A program made the translations under genes and the position numbers. A stretch of DNA of 64,000 nucleotides from Aptenodytes patagonicus (taxonomy: Eukaryota > Chordata > Aves > Sphenisciformes > Spheniscidae), in contig NC_134953.1 of assembly GCF_965638725.1 (NCBI RefSeq), positions 38,368,854-38,432,853 of the forward strand. Reading direction: 5' to 3'. A model generated the notes under the pieces. The model did no database searches and had not been told where the DNA came from. It saw nothing but the letters and a program-made list of their open reading frames with translations. Shown here piece by piece: positions 10,806 through 20,300 of the stretch. How positions within the stretch are numbered: the stretch's first letter is position 1; each line of letters begins with the position of its first letter.

Positions 10806-11383
10806 CTGCAGCCACAGGAGATGAGAGAGATTAGAGATGTTGTATGGTGATTAGGGGCACCGGTGAAAAAATGGGACACTCAAAACCAGAGAGAGGATCC
10901 TTCACAAATGGGCCCCTTCTTCTGATTCAGGTTCAAGTAGGTGGACCTTGGAAGGGTCAGCTTTTCAGCAAGCTCCTGCAAACTTCGTGCTGTGTCTTCC
11001 CACGGGAGCCCGTTTAACAATTGCCTGCGATCCCTCCAGCTTGTTCCTGCCCAGAATGAACCGAAACCGATGCCAGCAAGGGAAGGTGGGCAGCAGCTCC
11101 TTAGCTAACGTAAGCCCTTGCAGCCAAAGCCTTTTCTCGGTGTCACTCCCACCAGGAGCTGAGCTTCCACCAATGCTCCTGCCAAAGCTCTCACGGTGAC
11201 TGAGCAAGTGCTGGTGGCTGAAATCTGGTGAATCCCTTAAACTGTGTTTCTCCTAAGCAGGCTGCTCGGGGGAGAGGAGGGAAGGAGAGAGGGTGAAAGA
11301 AGAAAAATGATGGGGAAGAAACAGGGGGGAATTCAGCAGAGGGAACTGAAAGAAAAAGAGGGAGAGCACAGCCAGAGGCTCAC
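10806..11383 (-). other. CDH23: CDH23 intron k-l (578 bp)
   Basis: Donor GTGAGC, acceptor GGCTGCAG. Just past the donor is a stretch of about 100 bp (11269-11371) that is almost all purine on the plus strand, hence pyrimidine-rich in the transcript. Confidence 0.85.
11269..11371. repeat. Purine-rich (plus strand) tract
   Basis: About 100 bp almost free of pyrimidines on the plus strand, made of GGGAG, GAAAG and AGGG words. On the transcript it is a pyrimidine-rich tract a few bases downstream of the exon k donor. Confidence 0.7.
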
Positions 11384-11500
11384 CTGAGCGGGCGTTGATC
11401 CGAAAATGTGAGGAGCCCTCTAGGGAGTAGATGATTGACTCCTGCCCATACTCCCTGGACCGGTCCATGTCCGTGGCATTGAGAAACAGCACCGTGGCTC
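11384..11500 (-). CDS. CDH23: CDH23 exon k (EC7, calcium motif and core)
   Basis: Two bases complete G687, followed by 38 codons ATVLFLNATDMDRSREYGQ to RINARS, then one base of G726. NATDMDRSREYGQES is the EC7 calcium motif with an inserted RSREY, also present in human. The acceptor is CCCCCAAG, with A at position -3, a less favoured base, but preceded by a C-rich tract. The donor is GTGAGC. Phase is 1 to 1, so this exon could be skipped without shifting frame. NAT is a sequon. Confidence 0.94.
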
Positions 11501-11786
11501 CTTGGGGGAGGCAGAAATGAGGGCTGAGATGGGCATTTGCAGCCTGAGTGGCTCTCCCCAGCTGCCCCGTCCCCCCAGACCACTCCTGCAGGTCACCTGG
11601 CCAAGGGGTCCCCTCGCCTGCATGCACACTGGGGCCAAAACCCCAGACCCCACGGCTATGAAACTTTGCCAGGTCTCTGGCTTTTGCCTCCCCAAAAAGC
11701 CATCACCCACCCTGTTCTGGCTGTAAGACCCCCAGGACCCTTCTGCTAGTGCTAGCCTGGAGAAAGAGCAGGGCCGTGCTCCGTAC
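11501..11786 (-). other. CDH23: CDH23 intron j-k (286 bp)
   Basis: Shortest intron in the window, with donor GTACGG and acceptor CCCCCAAG. Both sites are a little off consensus. Confidence 0.85.
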
Positions 11787-11859
11787 CTGCCATGATGTCC
11801 TCCATGACGGTTATGACATAGGAGGGCTTGCTGAATGTGGGGGGGTTGTCATTTTCATC
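11787..11859 (-). CDS. CDH23: CDH23 exon j (EC6-EC7 linker, start of EC7)
   Basis: A short exon of 24 codons plus one base, beginning exactly at the calcium linker DENDNPPTF and ending at MEDIMA, human 663-686. It gives the linker and first strand of EC7 (SKPSYVITVMEDIMAG). The acceptor is TGCTTCAG. The donor GTACGG matches the consensus at +3 and +5 only. Phase is 0 to 1, with the last G completing glycine 687. The first strand differs from human at about five positions. Confidence 0.94.
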
Positions 11860-14800
11860 CTGAAGCAAAGAGAAGGTCGAGAGGCTGATTGGGAAAAAGG
11901 CAAGATGGTCAAGTAGCTGCAGAAGTCTGGTACGGGGATGCTCCTGGCCAACTGCATCTCAAGATGTGACCAGCTCAAGACATCAGTGTGGGGAAGATGG
12001 CCTTAGGGATAAGGCACCAGAGGTCTGAGCACACGGTTTCACTGTGGAGGCAGCTGAGGTTAAGGTAAGCCGATTGTCAGTGACTTTGCTGAGCCATACA
12101 GTGGGGACAATACTGACTATCTCATTATCCAGCATCCTGGGCAATATGCAACAGGCCTGAGGAACCACTGCTGTTTGCAGTCAAGCATCCTCTGAGCTGC
12201 TCCTGCCTCCACTGCAAGCCCTGGGAAGACTCAGACACCGCATGAAGCACAGTAGCATCATGCACAGACCCGCTCTTCCCTCTCAGAGTGGCACGTGAGT
12301 GGCTTAGTGCTCCGGCTCACCCTGTCCATGAGGCCACCATGCAGACCAGGCTGGCCAGGGGAGCTGCTGAACTTTGGCTGCCTTTGTTTAAATGGAGGAA
12401 TGCTGTGGGTGTTTGCAGAGAGAGCAGCTACAGCATTTTCAGGGGGGAAGCTGGTTTGCACGCCAGTGCGCTCCCTCCAAGCCTGTCTCTGCCAGCGACT
12501 ACGGCCGGCCTGGTGAAACCAGGCAGGAGCAATTGCTCAAAACATCCCTCAAAACAGATTTTGGACCAGTTTAAAGCTCCCCTAGGAGGGCTTTAAATGC
12601 TGTTTAAACAATGTTAAGAATCTGCCTTAAATGAACCAAACCCAACCGCCTACGAAGGGAAGGATGGAGCTGCCAGGACATTAAAACACTGTTATGGACT
12701 TTGCCATTTCCCTCGGGCTGCTCTGGAGACATTTTCTACCTCGAGGACGCTGATGGACCTGCAGGCTCAGCTGCTCCTGCTGCCACCGAACTTGATATTT
12801 GAGGCAATTTCACGTGCCAATGATGCCCATTGTACTGCAATTAAATTGCCATCCTCTGGTCTCGTTGCAGGAAGCAGGTGGTCTTTAATCAGCCTTTGCA
12901 TCACTCAGCTTTCACCGCATCTCCTCCGAGGGTAATGAGGAAATTGCCTGCTGCCTGGGGTGCCCTCCGCATGTCCCTCCTCCTCCTCGCAGAGCTGGGT
13001 CAGGGTCATCGCCCCAGGGCAAGTGCAGGAGGTCCAGGCAGGTTAAAGGCAAAGGAAAGGGAGAGACTGAACACGCATCCACGTGCTACCTGCAGCCGGA
13101 CCCGGGTGAGCTGTGCTGTGGTCCAGGCTGGGTGGACGCAAGCCAGAGCAGACGCCGCACTGTTTCGTTAGTGGTCCTGAGTTCATCGAGCCGTGCTCAG
13201 CACTGCCACGGCCCAGCAAGCCGGCTCCCGGGGAGGCAGGGGCTCGCTCCTGGCTGGTTCTCCATCTGGCCGGAGCTGGCATGCACCTACCTGCAGCACG
13301 GTGCATGGCTTTTATACTTGGGAAGGACATTTCCCACTTCAGCAACGTGAACTCCAAAGCTCTCCGCTGCAAACCTTCCCGCATGCCTCCTGCAGCACCG
13401 CAGCAATGCCAGACAGGACCCGGCATGCTTCCTCTGATTCCACGGGAGAGGGCATCCAGCTAAACCACCTCGCTCATGATCTCACCTCACTGACTCACAC
13501 AAAACCAGCTTCCCCGACCCTCAGCCTCGGACAGCCATCATATCATCTTCAGGGATGCTGATAACTGCAGACACTCACGCTAAGCACACAACCCCCTTTC
13601 CTCCAGACATACGCACGCTATCAGTTGCTGGCTCATCGCCCCGATCAGGGCGTCAGCGGCAGGGAGCGAGGCAGAAACTTATTAGCAGTGATATTTCCCC
13701 GGATCCTGGCGTGGCGCGCGCTATTAGTTCTGATTCAGCGGCTCCCTCTACAAAAGCGTATTGTCCCCTAATGGGAAATCTACAAGGCGAGTTTGACTTC
13801 TTTATTAAAAACCAACAACCAAAGGATGAAAAAAAATTACCTCCCTCCACACTCGCTCTCCTTCTGCCTTTTCACAGCTCTTGTTCCTCAAGTGCCGTTG
13901 TGAAATGCTTCCTCATTTTCTTCCTATTTTCTGGTTTGGTTTTTTTTTTCTTTTTCCAGTTGAGAGAAAATCCCTTTGGTTGAGAGTGGAAAAAGTGACA
14001 GCTACTTAAACCCCACCAGTGTACAGACTCAACCAGGAGGAGACGGCCCACTGAAGTGTGGTTTTTAGAAAGAGGTGTTTATGCTGTCTAAAGCACAGCA
14101 TGGGAAGGATGTATTTAACCACTAGCCCCCCTGGCACTGCCTTATTCCCTCTCTCCCAAGCATGGTGAGGGAGCTGGAGGAGAGGCATGCTTATGGGACT
14201 TCATTCACATCCTATGGCACCGTGGACTTCATCTTCTTCACCTTCCCAGACTGACGCTGCTGCCAGCCTGGCTTAGATCCCATCACCGCGAGACTGACAG
14301 GTTATCAAGCAAACTGTCTCCATCACTGATACCTCCCTCCAGATGTCCTCGAAACACAAAGTGCCTCAAAGTGACAATTCGATCTAATCTTCCCGAGGAA
14401 CACTGCAATGCTTTGCCTCTCCCAGCAGCAACCCCTCCTCGAGGGGGTTTGCACCTATGCGGGCATGAGATGCACAGCAAAGCCCGCGGCCCAGCTGGGG
14501 CAGCCGGCACTGGGGAGATAAACAAGCAACTGCCTGTGATTGATTCAGGGACTGATAATTTCTGACACTACAAGTGCTAACGCACAGCCAAAGCTCTCTC
14601 CTCTGCATCCGAGCTGCAGTGAGCGCCTCTGACTACCGGCATGGAGAGCATCCCAGCCAGGAGTTCCCTGCGAGCTGAGAGAAGGGCTCAGTGAACCTCC
14701 CCAGTCAGAAGCAAGGGCAGAGGGTAGATCTCCACCCTGTGCCCAGCTCTGCTCCTCGCCCCGTCATTAGCTGGGGCTCCTACCACATTGCTTCCAGCGG

Positions 14801-15148
14801 CTTCTCTGTGCATCGTGCACAGCCAAGGAGAGGCAGGGGGTGCATGGGTTTCAGGACAGCCCATCTGCACTCGTCTGTGGTGATGCCCCCTCAGAGACAC
14901 TCTCACTCACCCTCTGTCACTCAGACCTTACCAAATGCCAGGGACAGCCTTTCTTTAACCAATATGTATGACACATATGTACCTGAGACATATATGACAC
15001 ATATATACATATGAGACATATGTAATTGCAATCCACATGTACACATCCACAGGGTAGGATAGTTTTGCTGGGTTATCGATGGATTAATGGCACTGCTATG
15101 GAGCAATTGCAGGGAAACCACGACAGGATCGTCAGGTGCTGTACTTAC
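11860..15148 (-). other. CDH23: CDH23 intron i-j (3,289 bp)
   Basis: Donor GTAAGT, acceptor TGCTTCAG. Contains the AT-rich quasi-repeat at 14962-15023, an AT-rich block at about 12.59-12.93 kb and a T-rich stretch near 13.92-13.96 kb. No gene seen. Confidence 0.82.
14962..15023. repeat. AT-rich quasi-repeat built on GACACATAT / GACATATAT
   Basis: Repeated short words (ACACATAT, GACATAT, ATATGT) with partial dyad symmetry over about 60 bp, in the intron after exon i. Confidence 0.75.
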
Positions 15149-15276
15149 AAACACCTCAATGGTGACGGGGACAGTGCTGTTGAGCGGCAGGTTGCCAGCA
15201 TCCTTGGCCATCACAGTCAGGTAAATAACCCCGTTGGCCACCTGCTCGTAGTCGAGGGGGTGGTTCACGCTGATCA
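15149..15276 (-). CDS. CDH23: CDH23 exon i (EC6, C-terminal half)
   Basis: Two bases complete V620, then 42 codons from ISVNHPLDYEQ to TIEVF (human 621-662). It shows the LDYE motif (LDRE variant), AKDAGNLPLNST (DxGxP-type calcium motif, with D645 conserved) and the last strand VTIEVF. The DEN linker that follows is split into exon j. The acceptor is CTTTCAG, the donor GTAAGT, phase 1 to 0. NST is a sequon. An AT-rich simple repeat lies about 125 bp downstream in the next intron. Confidence 0.95.
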
Positions 15277-15695
15277 CTGAAAGGATGCAAAGTGGGGTGG
15301 TCAGGGGGGCATTCATGCACCGAGCAGGATGGTGGGCAGGATCGGGGGGTGGCCCATCCACACCGCCTCCCCAGGGCCAACAGTGCCTGCTTGAGGTGGA
15401 AATGCCCCGAAAACACGAGCACTGGGCATTACTGAGCTCCTTGCACTGGCATAACTCGAAGTGAGGAGCTGTACACCCATGGAAACATGGCTCTGCAGTG
15501 GCTCAGCTCAAGCCCTGCTGCAAAGGACCATGTTGCAGGCAAGGTCAGGACAAGCAGAGGAGCTGCTGGTGCAGCTTCTTAAAGTTTGCTGACATGACTG
15601 CTTGCAAGCCTGTGAGCGCAGCCTGAGCTGCTGCTGCTTGTCAGGGCCATGCTGCTGCTCGTCAAGGGCACTGCGGTCCCGGGACCAGCGCTTAC
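15277..15695 (-). other. CDH23: CDH23 intron h-i (419 bp)
   Basis: Donor GTAAGC, acceptor CTTTCAG, phase 1. Nothing else seen. Confidence 0.85.
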
Positions 15696-15801
15696 CTCCG
15701 TACCCTTCTGACACCGCAATGTCAAAGTAGTCGCGGAAGGCAGATGCTTGCACGATGCTGTATGTGATCTGGTTGTTTGGAGGGGAGTCCTCATCAGATG
15801 C
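15696..15801 (-). CDS. CDH23: CDH23 exon h (EC6, calcium motif and core)
   Basis: Encodes 35 codons plus one base, ASDEDSPPNNQITYSIV to SEGYG, human 585-619. ASDEDSPPNNQ is the EC6 form of the DxDxGxN calcium motif with SPPN in place of xGxN. The segment QASAFRDYFDIAVSEGYG differs from human at several loop residues, the most divergent short stretch in the set. The acceptor is CCCTAG and the donor GTAAGC, phase 0 to 1. The open frame runs past the donor, so the boundary was set by homology plus the GTAAGC match. Confidence 0.94.
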
Positions 15802-16474
15802 CTAGGGCATGAGTAGAGGCAATAAATGAACACAGGAGCTGTGCTGGTGACGTGCAACGGGAGAGAGCCGAGGGGATGGGAGGTGCAGGCTGTGCCCAAG
15901 GAGAGTGGAAAAGCGATGGAGGAAGATGCACTCATTGGGGGCACTGAGGGGGTTTGTAAACCAGCCTCTCCTCCCACCCTGCCTCCCAGAAAGGACTTGA
16001 TGGATCCCCCTCTCTGCCTCCCTGTGGCACTCACCCAGCCTGGCCCAACGGAGGAAAAGTTGTGCTCTTGCATCACAGCAAAGTTTATTCTTGTGCTGAA
16101 GGAGCAAACAGTCCTCCCTACCTGCCTTCCCTCCACAGCAGAGGCTTACAGCTCCATCAACAACAAACAGAGCACCTTCCCCTTGGTGTCTGCTGCCTTT
16201 ATTGAGCAGAGCAAGGTGATACAGAGGCAGCGCCTGTGCCCTGGGAGAAGCCCCAGGTCCTGGGTATGCCGTATAGGCATGGGACTTATGGGAGAGGAGG
16301 AGGAGGGAGGCAGCCCATGACTGCAGCACCACACCCAGTTGCAGTTTGCAGTGAAGCACAAAAGATTTTTCAGGAAGGATGCAGGAGGGATGGCAGCAGG
16401 GGTGGACAGGGACCTAACCCGCTCCTGTCTCCCCAGCGCGCATCCCGAGTGGAGGAGCTGCTCTGGTCCCTCAC
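15802..16474 (-). other. CDH23: CDH23 intron g-h (673 bp)
   Basis: Donor GTGAGG, acceptor CCCTAG. Open frames in it on both strands are chance products with no known domain. Confidence 0.85.
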
Positions 16475-16712
16475 CCGGAGCCGGACCACCTGGGTGACGG
16501 AGGGCTCGTTCTCCCGCAGGGCCCCCAGGTATGCCTCCTTCTGGAAGGTGGGGACGTTGTCATTGACGTCGAGGACATTGATCCGGATGCGCCCCGTTGT
16601 CTCCTCCCCGCCGCCATCCCGGGCGATGACGGTCAGGGTGTAGCGCTGCGTGGTCTCAAAGTCCAGCCGAGCCGTCAGGAGGATTACGCCCGTGTCCTTG
16701 TCCAGCGAGAAA
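16475..16712 (-). CDS. CDH23: CDH23 exon g (EC5 rest, linker, start of EC6)
   Basis: At 238 bp this is the longest coding exon in the window. One base completes R505, then 79 codons run from FSLDKDTGVILL to VVRLR (human 506-584). It encodes the C to G strands of EC5 with LDFET and ARDGGGEETTG, the linker VLDVNDNVPTF, and the opening ALRENEPSVTQ of EC6. R582, altered in human deafness, is conserved. The acceptor is CCCCTCAG and the donor GTGAGG. The exon is GC-rich relative to its introns. Confidence 0.96.
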
Positions 16713-17277
16713 CTGAGGGGACAGGAGAGGAGGGGGAAAGCCCCAGTGACCACACGCTGGAGATGCAGAGATGGGGTGGCAGCAGCCTGACAGCTAGCAC
16801 TGTGGTGGGTGAAGTTCATGGCTTTCTTCTGAGGGATATTAGGTCCCAGAGCATCTTCAAGAGCTTGGTGCAGGTGGTGGGGTAGAAACCCTCAGTGCTG
16901 CTCTACAGGCAGAGAAAGTGGGCTCAGAGGCCCCCAGATCCCTTCTGCTGGGCAGCCCACATGCCTCCCCCAACCGCCCACCAAGAGTGGGTCACACGCG
17001 ATGCTCCAGGGCCAACAACTCACTGGCAAATGCATTTATCGGTCCCAAGCAATGCTGGTGCCTGTAGGTCCTGATTTAGCAAAGCAATTAAACATGCTGA
17101 GCATCAGGCATGTGCTGAAGTTAAGTCACCCCTTCGGGAGACAGCATAGTGGGGTTTTCATAGGGTATCTCGTGGGTAGGACATAACAAATGCCCTTAAT
17201 TGCCACGTGACTTCTTAGTGAGGTTAGAAGAGGATTTTGAAGAATCAAAGTCGTGCCGGTGGTTCAGTCACACTTAC
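16713..17277 (-). other. CDH23: CDH23 intron f-g (565 bp)
   Basis: Phase 2 intron, donor GTAAGT, acceptor CCCCTCAG. Nothing else seen in it. Confidence 0.85.
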
Positions 17278-17342
17278 CGGTCAGGGTCATCGCTGAAAAA
17301 ATAACTGACTTTCCCGTATGTGCCCACATCATTGTCAGTTGC
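17278..17342 (-). CDS. CDH23: CDH23 exon f (EC5, short exon)
   Basis: A 65 bp exon of 21 codons plus two bases, ATDNDVGTYG to SDDPD plus the first two bases of arginine 505. It carries the EC5 calcium motif ATDNDVGTYG, in which the usual final asparagine of DxDxGxN is absent (human has DNDAGTFG). The acceptor is TTTTTCAG and the donor GTAAGT. The phase is 0 to 2, the only phase-2 junction in the window. It follows a 15.6 kb intron on the transcript and is separated from exon g by 565 bp. Confidence 0.95.
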
Positions 17343-20300
17343 CTGAAAAAATAAAAGTTAATTAATAAATGAAGGTGTTTATGGGAACGTTGCATTACAC
17401 ACACTAGTGAATCCATTACATCCTCTTTACCTCCTTCTACTCAGGTGCCAGCAGGCTAGCACCAGCGCAGACCTTGTGTGCTGCCATTTATCACCTGAGA
17501 GACGTGGGGCTGGGGCTGTCTGTGCTCGCCTGGGTTATTCAGCGCATCCCTGACTTGCAGCCTACTCTAGATAACAGCCCTCCATCAACATCTCTCAGCA
17601 TCACTCCCAAAACCTGTGGGAAATTTGGCAGTGGGAAATTTTATGCCTACTTACTTTCCCTGACATACTCAGCTAATCTGGGAAGCATATGTGAAATAAA
17701 GGTCTCCATGGACAATTCTTGCGGGCCACCCGTCCTGGCCCTGTGAAGCCAAAGAGCTGGGACCCCGCATCCACAGCTCTTACTGTTCCCTGCACATTCA
17801 GGGCTGGCAGCATGCCTGGGGCTATGGGGAGAGAAATAAAAACCTATCCCACTTCAAAACTGCCCCCCAGGCTAAAATACAGACCAGGAAAAGCAAGGAA
17901 AGGGATTTGGACCTTGCTTTCCACAAGCAGGTCCCACTGGACAGCTCTTCTGGGGGTGCAACCTGCTGCAACCCCACCGATGGACCAATGCCTCTCGGGA
18001 TGTTGCGGCACGGGTGTCCAGTGCTGGCTCTCAGCCAAGCCGCTGTCGGCGGCAGGACTGGATGCACATACACCGCTGCCAGCTGCTGAAGCTGGAGCAG
18101 GCTGGTCACGGCTAAGCAACCAGAACTTTCTGGGGAAGGTGCGTGAAACAGTGTGTCAGCTCTGGATGAACAAGGCAAGATTTATGTACGTTTTAAAGTC
18201 TTTTCTCTAATGAATATATAAAACATGCATGAGCAGTGGCAGGAAAAAGGAGCAGAAAATTTTATTTTTAGGTGAGGAAAGTGGAATACAAGCCCCAAAA
18301 TATCCTTTTTCTCCCCCAGTATATTTTCTAAATTGAGTCCTGTCTGGATTACTTAGACATCAACAGGTCTGTGAAAAAGCAGGGTCAAAGACACATTTTA
18401 TGTCCAGATACCAGCAAAAGGCTGTATTTTAGGACTGGCATGGAACACTGCTGAAACCATTCCTGAAACCTTCCTGATTTATTCATGGCCTTGATTACCC
18501 TTGACAGCAGAGTAGGAGTTTGAGCACATCAAACAGCTTTACCCCCCTGCACTGCTTACCTGCCACTCCATGGGGTAGCAGAGGGGCAAAGGCACGAAAA
18601 CTAGCCTGAATTAATTCATTTTTCCCCCCCCCGAATGCTTCCCCAGCTCGGGTGGTAAATTCCTGCTGCTTTACGCCAGCTGAAGGGTGTGCTGGTGGAG
18701 CCAACCTTTCAGACCTACTGATTTCCCCCATTTTCCTCTCCACTGCTAAGATGAGATTTACTTTTCGTGTGCATTGCAATTGCATTCATCAAAACGGAAC
18801 AAACCTGCCAAAATCTTCCCGGAGAGATGCCCGTTGAGCGAGAGGCACCTGCTCCTGGAGGGTCAAGTCCCCTCTGGGTGCATCTTGCTCCTTAGAGGAC
18901 ACCAGGGAGGACATGAAGACGCCCCATCCCAGCCAGAGTCTGGCTGCTTTTCCGAATGGAAACACCTGGGGAGTAGGGGGGTTAATCTGCCCACCCCAGC
19001 TTCCCTCAGCAAATTAATAATGGTATTAGTCCCCCATCCTAACACCTGCCACTAGCCCAGGTGGCTGCGTATCACGGTGGCAAACCCCCAACACACGGCC
19101 GGGGCTGGCCAACACGGGCTCTGGGTCCTCTCCCCCCAAAATCCTTGAGCGCTTTGAGCATCCTCAGTATCACCTGGTACGAGCCGGCCCTTGACCTCCC
19201 AGCCAGAATTTTTCCCAGACGTTACTTCTGTGCCCACAACCTCTGTGAACCCCTAGGTCCCATTAATCCCTAAGTGGCTGGTGCAAGAGCAGAGCCCAGA
19301 AAGGCATTTTCCATGCACCTGGATCAGCTGGTGATGAGATAATGATTTACAGGGGGCCTGACAGTGCCACAAAGCACGGGCAAAACTAATTCCCTTCATT
19401 TGGCCCCATACAATTGCACTTGTAAGTGCTCATTGCGGTGACAGACAACACTGGGAAAGTGTAATTTTCTTCTGCTGGGGGAAAAAAATATAGGGAAGGA
19501 GGAAGGTTGAAAGAAGGTTAGCACAGAGCCGCTCAGCATGGGAAGCGGTGGAGCCCTGAGGAGCTGAGCCAGGCGGGTGGGCTGGACCCCAAGTTGCAGT
19601 GATGCCGGGCCAGCCAAAACTGCCAGCAAGGCAAAGTGATCCGCTCACGAGGAGCCAGGAGGCCGGGCAGCCTAACTCTGCCCCATACACCACCTCACCA
19701 GCCAGGCTAATTAATTACCCTGATTTACACCAGGGGAGGTGGAAGGTGATGCTTGCTTGATGGCTTTCCTGGCAACTGAATGTCATGGACATAATGCAGG
19801 GTAATGGTGCAGGTTACTTGAGCGTGACAGGGAATATGCAAAAAGCAAAACCATGCACGCTCAGCATATTTAATTTTGGATCTACGCTCGTTTCTGCGTT
19901 ATCAAATGTTTTCTCTCTAAGGGTAAAAAAGATGCTCAGATGCTCGAACCCCTTGGGGAGGCGACACGCACCCCCTTTGCAAAGCGATCCCAAAGGCTCC
20001 CATGGAGCAAACGCAACCTGCGTGCAGAATACCCCAAATTCCACCGAGCTGATGGCTTTGCAGGGCCTTTTGCAATCCCTGGGTACCAGCTGTTTTCCCG
20101 CGGCTGGCCCCCCTCACTGACTGGTCCCCCCCAGTACGCACGCATCCATCCCCACAGCCGGGGGAGGAAAGGCATCTGGCTGGAAGTTTCCTGGGGTTCC
20201 ACCTGGAGAAGCAATCAAATGGCTTTTATGGCTGCTCCTCTCCTGCCCAGAATATTAAAGCGGGATTTGCCCACTGGAGCCTGCAAAAGGGCAGGATGAA

